From Tubulanus polymorphus (taxonomy: Eukaryota; Nemertea; Palaeonemertea; Tubulaniformes; Tubulanidae): a stretch of DNA of 64,000 nt. Both the position numbers and the translations under genes were made by a program. The number at the start of each line of letters is the position of its first letter. The stretch's first letter is position 1. Below the pieces are notes generated by a model. That model searched no databases and was not told the DNA's origin. It was given only the letters and a program-made list of their open reading frames with translations. Below, one piece after another: positions 12,088 through 23,645 of the stretch. The stretch spans positions 8,225,001 to 8,289,000 of the forward strand of contig NC_134028.1 of assembly GCF_964204645.1 (NCBI RefSeq), given 5' to 3'.

Positions 12088-15000
12088 CTATAACTCGGTC
12101 GTCGAGATCGGTTTTTCATCTTTTTGCAGGTAGGAATCGGGTAACGGTTTCCCTACTGTTTCCGGTATAGACAATAACACCAATACACCAAAGCCGAACG
12201 TGAACGTGGCGTAAAGAATGTACGGAATGACAGGATGAATGGCTGTCTGAAAGAAAACGACATGGAAAACATCGATGTTAATGACTATGATAAACCTCTT
12301 GACAACGTTAACACATTAGCTCTAGTTACTCTGTGACAGGGCTCCGACTAAATACAACTAGATTTTGGGCGCTACGTAGATGACTGATGACTGATCTCTA
12401 GTAAACGTCGTCAGTATCTTGGAGCGTGTCGCCTGCTAGTTCGATACACTTGCTTCAAGGTTTGAAGTCACGTCGGGAGGTTAATGATAGTAATGATAAT
12501 CTTTATTTACATTGAAATTATAACATAATATAACACTCAGGTTGGTTATCTTCCAAGAATAGTAATTTCATTCGGCCTGTATCAATCATAATAAACAAGG
12601 TAATTCGAGGTGAGGTTACGTGAGGTGAGGTTACGTGAAGTTACGTGAGGGGATTCAACCACTCGGAGGTTTAGCTTGCTGATGGCATTTCTTGTTTGCA
12701 AACACGGCCATAAAATGAATAATCAACTTACTAAGAGTGAAATCTGAGGTGACAGAACAGCGGCGAACCTTACTGCCGCGCCTAACATGGCATTAGATAT
12801 ATTTCTGAAAATACAAATGAAACTTATCAGCCAACTTAACAGATTATATAGGTCTAGCAGAGGATGTTACGCACAGTGTTTGCTTGTTACACCCACTTAC
12901 TAACCCTGTCCTTAGAGAACCAACAAATATAATTGAATTCTGTACTTTTATTGCGATGCTTCCGCGGGGGACAAAGCGTTTGTAAGTTTTTTTTTCTTTT
13001 TGAGGTTTTGCGAAAAAAAAAGCCAGGAGAATATCCCTAAAAAGATACACCGAACAGAAAAATTTTGGTATTGAACACTCGCGAAAAGTACACGAGATTG
13101 TCTATGTTTTCCAGTGGCGGATCCAGTGAGTACCGGGGAAGGGGGCGCGACCCCTTTTTTCGGCAGTGTAACTTTAGAATCTTCTACCCTTTTCGTTTAA
13201 AATATGGTGAAATTGTGAACATATGTCATTACTTATTCTAAACAGGAAAGTGCTCAGAATGCATCTAATTTTTCAAAGTTTTCTGGAGGAGCATACCCAC
13301 AGCCGCTACATGTGAAAGGTGACCCAAGTAGGGAGTGCGCGCCCACTTTCCGAAAAGCTGGATCCGCCCCTGTTTTCCTATTCGTCTCTACTTTCTTATT
13401 CCTCCGATCCGTTCTTGAAAGTGTATTAGAAGATTTTGTTTACTGTACCTCATGAGAGTTGGGTAGAGCTCACAGCAGCTGGTAATAATTCCCGACCAAC
13501 ATCCCGCGCAAAGCGCCAACGATACTATAGCGGAGTAAGTAATGACCGTTCCGTATTCTTCAGATTTACCTATCAGTTCGATAGCAATTATTATCAAGTA
13601 ACAAATACCCATCATTACCATGTACATGCAAAATCCCCTAACACGACCCATCCTGAAAGAAATATTGAAAACGATCATATCAAAGAATTTCCACGTGCGT
13701 GCCTTATATTAGTAGAACTAGCCGTTTGGCTAAAACCTGACGAAAAGGACCCAAAATCAAATAAAATCAAAATCAATAAGAAGGACAATTCCAATTTCAT
13801 GATAAAAGAAAAACCGTATCATTATTCGTCCAAAATCCAATATTTTATGAATTGAAGATGTTTATGTATTCTAAATTCCATCCGCATACTTATTTTACTT
13901 CTTTGTAGAAGAAGCACGTCGGTCAACTGATGAATTTGTTTTCATAGAAACTTCATTTTCCTTCTATTGTCGAGTTGATACCATTTCTGATAAATGATCA
14001 TTTTCTTACCGGTTATTCGTGTACAGCGACACGATACCGACAAAGATGGAACCGCTTCCGCTGAAAGCCACATTCAAATACATATTACCCAATAAGGAGC
14101 TTATTGAGCTGTTAACTCCGTACCAAGTGAGGCCTAGGCCAAAACTGAAATTAAACACAGATTTTCACGACTAATATTTTTCATATCATTTACTTCTATA
14201 TTATTATGAATATATCGGCATTTACCTGGATAATGCGATGACGATTGTCCATTTAGAATATTCTTTGTTATGAAACAAATCTAGATACGTGCTTCGTTTT
14301 ACTGCGGACGAAAGTTCACTTCTTTGTAGATCTTCTAGAAATGTTGCTAAATCGTCTGGTGGACTGAGTCGGTTCAACCTAAAGGCTTTTCGTACCCAAT
14401 ATTCCGCACCTTTCAGTGATCCTTTCTGCACGAGCCATCTTGGACTTTCGGGATAGATACTGTATAACGATAAAAAACCATAATAGAATCACAACAATAA
14501 CACAATTCATTTTGAGATAAATGTATCACTTCGTCATGGCTTTATCGCTCATTCGACTCTCTACCAAGGTGTACTGTAAAACGAAGTGGATGTTTTATTC
14601 GAAATTAACACTAGCAGAAAAGCCTAAATGACTGGTTTCAATTGAGTCTGAACAATGAGAGTAGCTACATTTCATTTCCTTTTGAATGATTTCACCAAGC
14701 AAGAGACTGCTTTTCATTAAGTTTCGATGATTTCTATTCTCGGTCTTTGGATCCCTATGGGACACAGCCTCCATTGGCTCTCCAAGCATACCTCGTAAGT
14801 ATGCAACTACGTGTGTATGTTTTTCCTTGTTTGTAATCACATTTTTATTTAAAATGCATATATACATTGCGAATGGATATTATTACACACTGCAGAACTA
14901 ATTGATATTCAATCAAAACTGTTATTTCAAAAAAGAGCATAGACTATCGCAACAACGGGACCATCGAGGGCCCGCTACAATATGACGCCTAAAAACTGGA

Positions 15001-16833
15001 AACTTCTCTATTTCGTTATGGAACTCGATTATTGGGAAACTCGGCTACTCTACTTACAGCATGTAGACGGGAAGCAACGGAATAGTGATAAGTCCAACGG
15101 CAGTGGTTAAAGTCTTCCAATCTCTGCATAAATATGCCAATAATGCTACCACCACTGGCGAGAATTGCCAACTAAATCGCCAGGAAGCTATGATCCTCCA
15201 TTTGGGACTAATCCATTCTATACTCAGCACCGGTGCCACGCAAACTATTGCACCTTAAACAACAACAAATCCAAATTTTCAACCAATTTTGGTAATCTTA
15301 AACAAACATTGCCTGGTGATATTTGGCGAACGACAAAATGAGCTGCGCACTTTGCGTCCGCGTAGTATTCGGCCTCGGAAATCGATTTCTTTGTACGTTA
15401 GCGTCCTGGGACATGAGAAAAAATGTTTTATTCTGATTCATGAATCAAGAAAAGAAAATTTCTCGATGAGATATAACTCGTCAAAAAATCAATTGAATGA
15501 TAGAAATAATCATATCCCATTTACCGAAGAGATAGGCCTATTTCTCGTCAACATATCTAAAATCTTTTTCATTAAATCATAAATACATTCTAAAGCATGA
15601 ATGAAACATTGCCCTCTCGAGGCCATCTTTCCAATTAAAAAATTGTTTTTCCATTTTTGAATTGAAAAACATAGATACGTACGATTTTCTAATATAGAAA
15701 ACAATTAAAAGTGAAAGTTATCAGAAGAAATGTATGATTTTCTCCATAATATTACAGTGTTTAATCTTTTAAAACTTTTACCCCGAAATTAGTTTTAGTT
15801 TTTACCTGCTAAACAGCCGGTTATAAACCTGATTACGACGTAGGTGATATAAGATGAAGTAAATCTGAGGCCGACTTGCGATATCGACAACAAAATCCAC
15901 ATGATCAGAATCGTGTGTCTCCTTCCGTAACTATCGCAGACTTGTCCTCCGACGAACGCTCCGGGTATCAAGCCGACGAAGAAAACACTTTGAATCACCT
16001 TCGTTTTCCAGAACTCGCTGCAAATCAAGTTCCACTGAAAAAGTATAATCAAGCATTAACAGTGATTAATCTCTGTCCATCGTTTATGTCACTGGTTTTG
16101 ATTTCTACAATTCACATTTGCAATGAGCAGGCCTCGGGTGGGTGCGAATTCTATAGTGGCTGATTCGGGCCATGTAATAAAAAATCAAATACGTTACATT
16201 TTTATCTCGTTTTAACGTGGTAATTTTCGTTTTATTGCGCGATAAAACGACTTTTAGGCGTCTGTCAAAAATTATTTGCACCATTTGTGGTCTTATTTTA
16301 CATGGCCCGAATTAGGCACCATAAAATCCAGATATGTATGTAGAAATCATTTAACGGCCTAGTTGGCAATCGGCGAGCGCCTTAGTCGCGACCGCCCGCC
16401 CGATGAGTATTGTATTAGCTCAGCGAAGATTTGAAGATTTGACTCTTCAACCTACCTCTGTGAGCGCTGATGTAAAAGTCGGGTTGAAAGTTCGGTTGAC
16501 ACAAATTAAATTCTCAGTTGAACAGAATCCATCGGTAGAATTCGGCATCGATAAATTGACGCACGAATTGGCACACTCGATACTCGCACATTTCCATCCG
16601 GGATCAGCGCATTCAAATATAAAATACATCACCGATACTGTTCCGCTTAATTCTAACAAATTCGACATGACGAAAACCAACAATTGATAAAATCCCAAAT
16701 CGCCAAGCGACTCAAATATATCGTCGAATTTTACATCTATTCGATCACTCGGGCTGTTATTTCTTTCGTGTTTGTTGATGAAAGAAGTTTCTTCGTCGAG
16801 TGCCTCCACTTTGTTCTGTTCCGATTCAGCCAT
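12088..16833 (-). CDS. SLC22-type organic ion transporter, copy A
   Basis: The product is a predicted 12-TM major-facilitator carrier of the plasma membrane, which in the SLC22 family moves organic cations, anions or carnitine. Eight exons read: 16456-16833, 15806-16034, 15058-15253, 14226-14459, 14010-14144, 13449-13652, 12732-12804 and 12088-12246. All have GT-AG borders and matching phases, giving 535 residues. Exon 1 carries TM1 and the cysteine-rich extracellular loop (DPGWKCASIEC, SCVN, GFCSTE) with NST and NRT glycosylation sites. Exon 2 holds GGQVCDSYGRR, the MFS motif between TM2 and TM3. Exon 4 has PESPRWL, and the C-terminus has PETVGKPLP. This is the most diverged copy: exon 4 is 234 nt where the others have 240, exon 6 is poorly conserved, and the tail lacks the PETKNKPLP form. 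Its intron 6 holds a MITE (13112-13372). The substrate is unknown. Confidence 0.9.
12603..12652. repeat. Short tandem repeat GTGAGGTTAC
   Basis: Three to four units of about 12-18 bases built on GTGAGGTTACGTGAGGTGAG lie in intron 7 of SLC22 copy A. Nothing suggests a function. Confidence 0.5.
13112..13372. mobile_element. MITE with CAGTGGCGGATCCAG ends in an intron of SLC22 copy A
   Basis: The left end CAGTGGCGGATCCAG pairs with the right end CTGGATCCGCCCCTG, an inverted repeat of 15 bases with two mismatches. TTTTC lies directly outside both ends and may be the target-site duplication. At 261 bp it has no coding capacity. The CAG...CTG outer ends resemble those of hAT or related DNA transposons, but the superfamily is uncertain. 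A fragment with the same end (GAGTGGCGGATCCAGG) is near 59164 in a ZNF207 intron. Confidence 0.7.
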
Positions 16834-17868
16834 TCTGGTCGCTAAGTCAATCTATGTACATAATACGGACTACAATTGAATATTTTATATTTACGCGAAT
16901 GTATATATCGTGGTATGAACAATCAAAAAATCGTACCAAAAGGTTATCGCAAAAAGAAATAATGATTAATTCTTTTTAGGAATCTCGACGTTATTTACTT
17001 TTTTTTAAATGAACGAAGTCCTTGTTTTCTGTTCAAACATTTGCGGTTTATAGATTACGTTTCCAATTGAACATACGTCACCGGTTCGAAACCGTCAGAT
17101 AAGATACAAGAACATCGAAAACTCATCAACGCTTATTTTTCCTTTTATTACCTATGATTATAAATACTACATTCTCATTTCATGTACGCATCTCAAACAA
17201 TACTATCCGCTTGACCCAATTTTCCATATGATACATAGGTGCATGTATAAGTTTACATATTGTATAGAAATTGAATAAAGAACAAGAAAACTAACTTGAA
17301 AGTTTACTGACGCCTTGAAAACCAACACACATATTGCTCAATATTGTCGACAATAAAAGGGATGATGTTATTACTCATGTACTATAAAGTTATTTTTAAT
17401 GTATATTATAATATGAATATATTGATAATTGAATTGAATTGGCCAGCAACCAGTCTCACCCCGATATGACGTAGCACAGATCATCTCAAAATAATTATCA
17501 AAATTTATCAAAAATAAAATAAGATTTATGAAATATATCTAGTCACAAAATAAATACCAAAATATATAATTGTAATCATCATTGTCAATATTGATGACGT
17601 AGTGCAAATCGACTCACAGAGAACCCTTCAATAACGCATACTAGGTATCAATGTATATAAACATTATTGTGACGGTTTTTACGGCGCCAAAAAGACGTAT
17701 TGAAAACGATAGCTCCAAAAGAGCTCGTGGATTCACAACACCTTGTGATTACTAAACATGAAATAAAAACATCTGTTCCAAAGATTCTAAGAACTACGCT
17801 ATCATCTTTGGAATTGGTTGGATTTTTTTGTGTCGTCTCCGTGTAAGATCGAAGATCGTTGAAAATCG
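16834..17868. other. Spacer between SLC22 copies A and B
   Basis: This AT-rich spacer holds the promoter side of copy A (right of 16833) and the 3' flank of copy B. No coding exon is visible; one 75-codon frame at 17648-17875 overlaps the end of copy B and is spurious. Confidence 0.55.
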
Positions 17869-20800
17869 TTAACAATTTTCCTGGTCGACGTCGCGTTTTA
17901 CCGGCTGTTTATTTCGCTTATCGTGTCGGCTCGGTAGGTCCTCCGGTAAAGGCTTGTTCTTCGTTTCCGGTATCAAGAAGAGGACCAGAAATCCGGATGA
18001 GAACGAAACTGTGGCGTATATTATAAACGGAACCGAACTGTGAAAGGTGGCCTGAAACCGAACGGTAAAAGACATGCATGCAATGGCGAAAATATAGACT
18101 TTAAACCGTGAAGACAATATAGGCGTAGCCATGCAAATTAACGAACCAGGACCGAGGAGGGAACGGGATACACCAACTCAGAAAATCAAACGAAATCTAC
18201 TTATCAAATAGAAAACAGGGGAATCCATATTTTAAGATTTTTAAAAATGATAAAGGCCACGTTAAAGACGAAAAGTCGTGCTCTTTTTCGTTCTAACGTG
18301 GTTTTCTCGTGTTAACGCCACGTTGAAACCAACTTTTTGTTACAAAATGTTGGAAATGTTTCCAAACTCATCAGTATGGAGCAGAACTGACGAGGATGGT
18401 GCAGAAACCTCTCCGTTTCCTACGCGGCTTGAGTGGATTTCATGTGTCAGTGGCTTCGCCCGAAGAGAAACAAGAAATCTCAAAACAGCTAATTGAAATA
18501 TCTTTGATGAAAAACATATTCACGTACTTACCAATAGAAAGATAAAAGGTGCTGCTACTGAACCGACTCTGACTGCCATATTAGCGGACCCCGATGATAT
18601 ATTTCTGAAACAAATCAGGTTCACAATCAGTGAATATATTGCCCCCCCCCCCCGCATAGGTCCAGTTTCATAAAAAAAGGTTGAACTAAAATAAACCGTT
18701 TAATTGATTTGGTTGCTTTATGTTTTCAATGAGGACAACAATTCTAAACTTAACCATTTTACGACTCTTTTTGCCGAGGCAAATTTTCTAAACATTTTTC
18801 CAGATGCAACGGGTTTACCAGAAACTGATGGTAATTTCATATTTACAATGACTTTGTAAATACATCGAGATTAGTTTCATGAAACCTGGAACCGTATTCC
18901 AGAGCACCCATGCCTATACGTGACGCGTAACCTACGGGTGTTTCGTGGTATGGGTCCCTGTTTTGCATGCCGGTTATCATCATCATGACATCACAACGCT
19001 GATGCAACCTCTATGAAATGTTAAGTCGTCCTATGGAATGGGCAACAAGTTTCACAATACCTAGTAGGATTACCGTAACATCGGAATTCTCTTTTTAATT
19101 GATTATTCATTATCTAAACGATATCTTGCACGTAGATGGATTTTCTTTCATATCGGAGGATAACTGAAGTCCTAGAAGTCATTCAATGTAACTGTTACAG
19201 TTGAATTTAATGTACGACCGATTATCATAGATTCTAGACACCAGACAGATTCTAGACACTTTGACAAGATATTCCGGATTTGTAGGTAATTTTCCATGAT
19301 CATGATCACTTGGACGATCAGTTGGACTATAGGTCAAAATAATGAAAAAGTAAAGGTTTAGCATGTTAGAAATACGTATTTTTCAAGTGGATTGACAAGG
19401 AATTTACCTCATCAAAGTCGGATATAGCTCCAAGAAGCACATCCAAGCTGAACACCAAGCTCCCGACATTATTGACAAGGCTGCTAATGCAAAATAGGTA
19501 ACGACCATTGGATGATTGCGTGACCCTCCGGTAACATTCATTGCTAATATCACTAGATGACAGCAACCAGTCACAGAAATGTATAACATGAAACTCTTCA
19601 CACGGCCGATCCTTGTAAAATAGACGAAATATACGTTTTCCGGTTTGATATTGAAAATACCACCAAACTCTCATCAAGCCAAATCAGGAAAAACATGTTA
19701 AGTTGTGGGGTCTCGAGCAAATATCCCTTTCGTATTATCAAACGTATCATGAAATATTATTTGAGCAACTTACCATCTAGTAACGAAGGTAGCTAGAAGA
19801 CCCATGAATAAAGCTCCGATACCACTAACAGCTACATTGAGATAGATATTTCCAGTAAGTGAACTTATCGAAGAATTAATACCGTACCAGGAAACCGATA
19901 AACTAAACCTTAAAATGTAAAATAAGCAATTTCCAATGATGAAATTGACGGTTTCGCAGATATCCTAGTAAAAATGAGAAACATTTTAGTCTTACGCTAC
20001 ATATATAAGAACTACTGTCCATATTGACATTTTGCGGTTGTGGAATAAATCCAAATAAGTGTACGGTACAGTTCTTCCTTGTCGTTTATTTTCAGTTCTT
20101 GCTATGTCTTCTAAATACGCTCGCAAGTCGGTTTTCGGGGCTACTCGATTAAACCAAAAAGCTTTTCGGATCCAGTATTCAGCCTTATCGAATCGTCGTT
20201 TTTGTATAAGCCACCTGGGGCTCTCTGGGAAGAAACTTGAAAATATAACATGTATCAAGAAAATCGTACATTTAGTTCTAAATGAATTGTTACCGAAAAA
20301 CGAAATCTCTGGGCGATGGCGCTGGTTTCACCAGTACTTACAAATAATACAGAGGAAATAAAGGAATAGTGATAATTCCCATGGCTGTCGTTAGAACCTG
20401 CCATTCTCTGCATAAATACGCCAGCAATGCTACCAACATGCTGCCTATTTGCCAACTAAATCTCCAAGAAGGCAACGTTCGCCATTTAGGACTCATCCAT
20501 TCCAGAGTCAGCACTGGCGCAATGCAAAATACTCCCCCTGTATTGCGAATACAAAAGAATTAGAATACTCCTCATATTCTCTCGTATTCGTTAATGTGCT
20601 TTGATAATGTTTTTTTAGAAAAAATATCGATGCATTTACTCACCGGCAAGAAGACCCGTCATAAATCGTATGGCGCAGTAGACGTAATAGTTCGGCGAAA
20701 ATCTTAAACAAGTTTGAAAAAGTGCGAGTAAAAACCACGCGATGAATATCGACCATCTTCTTCCAAACGTATCCGACATTTGACCTGCGACGATTCCTCC

Positions 20801-21949
20801 GACGCCCAAAGCGGCGAAAAAGATACTGATGATCGTTTTGGCTTTCCAGAGATCTCCACAAACGAGGTTCCACTAAAAGGATATAAATTTTTGTACATTC
20901 TTTTGATGAAAGCATTACGTAGCGTAAACCGCTGCATTTCCGACATACGCCCGCCTAAACAGACACGACTTGTTTTAACATTAAAAATGCTACCTTCAGG
21001 GTTCATCGTTTTTGTTTATAGTTCGATAGCTTTTCATTTCGCAATTTTCTCATGATCATTTACTAAATTTTAGATTTTATCGCAAGTGACACTAAATGTA
21101 TGAAAAAACTATATGCATGCCTATTTTATTGAAAATCTTTATGGAGTCCAGGGCATACGACACTTACATTTCATTTTAGGATTATAGGACATGGCAAATA
21201 TCTTTTCAGATGTTCCTGAGGTCTTTTTATTAATTACCTGGATGATGGACGTTTTTTTTCAAGAAAAATGGGAAAGGAAAACATTTGCGATAAATGATTT
21301 GTAACAGCCGTTTTAGAATAAACATGAATTAAAAAAAATATATATAAAAATGGATTTTTTTATCACTCGAGTATCTTCCAAATCAATTTTTTTTTGAAAA
21401 GTTGTCATGAAAACAGAAAAAGGATTAACAAAATAGTTTGAAAATAATTTGATGATATATGCAGAATTCCGGCAGGTGAGTCCGTACTCCAAGTAATTTA
21501 AATAGTTCTAAAGGGCAATACACATCTAACATCTAAGAGCTGTGAAAAGAACATCAATTTGTAATGGAAACTTTTACCTCGGTTAGAGCTGATGAATAGA
21601 TCGGGTTGAAAGTTCGATTGACGCAACTTAAATCCTCAGTTGAACAGAAACCTTCAGGAGAATTCGGCAGTGTTGAATTGACGCAAGAATTTTCGCACTC
21701 GATACTAGCGCATTTCCATCCGGGATCAGCACATTCAAATATGAAATACATCACCGATAACGTACTGCTTAATTCTAACACATTAGCCATGATGAAAACC
21801 AACAATTGATACAATCCTAAATCGCCTAACGTTTCAAACATTTCATCAAATTCCGAATTTTCTCCAGATTTGTCATCTGGGATGTCATCACCGTTGAAAA
21901 ATGCCGTCTTTTCTTCAAGTTCCGTGTGATCATTTTTTTCGTCACCCAT
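17869..21949 (-). CDS. SLC22-type organic ion transporter, copy B
   Basis: This intact copy has eight exons: 21578-21949, 20644-20872, 20342-20537, 19996-20235, 19774-19908, 19408-19611, 18532-18604 and 17869-18051. Together they encode 543 residues with every junction in phase. The start chosen is MGDEKNDHTELEEKTAF, which aligns with the other copies; an in-frame ATG 39 bases upstream (21988) is possible. Diagnostic pieces are GDLGLYQLLVF before TM1, GQMSDTFGRRWS between TM2 and TM3, PESPRWLIQKRRF after TM6, YLDLFHNRKMSIW, and PETKNKPLPEDLPSRH at the C-terminus. Its exon 3 starts GGVFCIAPVL, and the exon 5 end reads FVTRW where the neighbours have VINW. It lies in the same orientation as A and C, about 1.0 and 2.0 kb away. 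Confidence 0.92.
18643..18655. repeat. Poly-C tract in an intron of copy B
   Basis: A run of about a dozen C residues lies in intron 6 of copy B. Its exact length is likely to be variable or prone to sequencing error; no function is implied. Confidence 0.6.
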
Positions 21950-22445
21950 AGCTCTGCACTGTTTCTCTGGTTGAACAACAAATATCACTGAACCTCATTG
22001 ACATTCAGGCGGTTTAATCAAAACTTTTTTTGTCGTCAAGCTTAGTTTATGTCAATTATGATTTTCACGAATCAATGGATCTTTTGTGTTGAAATTATTC
22101 ATTACATTCACACATGTTAGGTCAAAAATTCATAAACCCGACGTGACGTTCGAATAAGACCTGTGAGGGTATATTCCGACGGTACATTCCGCAAAGGGTG
22201 TCTGCTTTAGTTTGTCGCAGTGCCGTGTTCTACGTTCTTCCTTTTCTCTAATTCGTGAAAAAATTACTTTTTAACCACAATTACTTTCATTATTATTCTT
22301 TATCATTTGTCATTATTCATCGCGCTACTTATGTTACTACTGTAATAATTCATGTAGTGTATTATGTACCGTATACTAGACCAAGATGTCTAGAAAGATA
22401 TCTTTGACTGTACCCAAACGTTGTTGGAAGTCATTCATTCAAATC

Positions 22446-22780
22446 TACGGAAGCGTCCTGGGGACATTCTATTAAAAAAAAATTTCGAGGTTAGTACAGT
22501 ATAGTTTATTTTGCATAATAGATTGATACAAAGATATGTAATTATACAATACGATACAGTATGAAAATATAATAACAATCAATCATTGTAGCAATAGATT
22601 ATGCGAGGAATGGGAAAAATCGCATTTAAATGACAAATCTAGTTAATTCCGAGTTGCAAACTCGAAATAAATCTCAAGAAATCACATTTAATTGAGAAAA
22701 CTAGTTTATTCAGAGTTACAAACTCGGAATTAATCTCGAAAATTTGTTTTTAATAGATATGTCCCCAGGACGCTTCCGTA
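22446..22780. mobile_element. MITE with TACGGAAGCGTCC ends, copy 1 (complete)
   Basis: The left end TACGGAAGCGTCCTGGGGAC and the right end GTCCCCAGGACGCTTCCGTA are perfect inverted repeats of 20 bases or more. The direct repeat CAAATC lies immediately outside both ends (22440-22445 and 22781-22786), which looks like a target-site duplication. The interior contains self-complementary blocks built on CCGAGTT and AACTCGG. Relatives lie at 26257-26480 and 37236-37474. Confidence 0.8.
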
Positions 22781-23390
22781 CAAATCTGTCTTCGCAATTA
22801 TATTCAAGCTAGCACGTTGAATGAATGGCTTTCAATATATTTCTGGTATGGTCAAAGATTTCTTCCAAGAATGAACAGTTATCAAGTTAAGGTGACAAAA
22901 TACTACAAAATGTATCATTTTTGAAACATATTTCAAACGAGGTTTATAACACGTAATGCTAAGGAAAAAAATCATACCTTGAAATGTTTCTCATTTCTAA
23001 TGAGCTATAATAGTGACAAGTTTAAAGAAATCATTAAAGGTTGACCCGCCGGCCGCCAACGTATCTACCCAGTACATTACTTTTTAAAAATCATGATCAA
23101 GCTAGCCATAACATACCCGGCACTAATAGAAATGAACGACTACTTAGTTTTATTGCAGTTTTCAAACTGATCCAGCCGATTAGAAAAACAAGGTATCATT
23201 TTGCTTAAGCCTAATGGTAGACATGATGAGAACATGGGCAGTAAACGAGACGTACGTACCTTCTTTCAGCGATGCCACATTTTTCTTCCGTACAACGGTT
23301 ACTAAAGTCGCTAGCCAGAGCAAGCTAAATAGATCAAGAAATCACGTAAATAGCCACCACCGCGGTTTAAATTTAACTCTGGTTAATGGG

Positions 23391-23645
23391 CATTGGTACT
23401 GCAATTGAATCTAACTGCAGATCTGGCTCTTGGAGGGCTTTTGGGTTAGAGGCCTAATACAACAGCTGTTTAGAAAAGATTCCAATTTCATCGTTAAAAT
23501 CCCGGGCATTAAACATATTAAACCATATCTGTCTGTAATCCGTGTGCACAATATCATCAGCTTAATTATATGCACGCAATTCGTTGGTCCTGAATTTAAA
23601 TTACTAGTAACAGCTTGAATGAAAGGCAAGCTGAATAATAATAAC
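23391..23645. repeat. Dispersed 250-bp repeat, copy 1
   Basis: From CATTGGTACTGCAATTGAAT to AAGCTGAATAATAATA this segment aligns almost colinearly with 30243-30490. Shared blocks include CTAACTGCAGATCTGGCTCT and ACAGCTGTTTAGAAAAGATT. Both copies lie downstream of an SLC22 gene (C and D respectively), so they may have been carried along by the tandem duplication, or may be a mobile element. Confidence 0.75.

Noticed and set aside
13436-13855. A 139-codon plus-strand frame
   Set aside because: It is the antisense shadow of SLC22 copy A exon 6 plus intron sequence.
16350-16410. A GC-rich stretch reminiscent of a tRNA or other RNA gene
   Set aside because: I could not fold it into a cloverleaf or find the A and B box promoter pattern.
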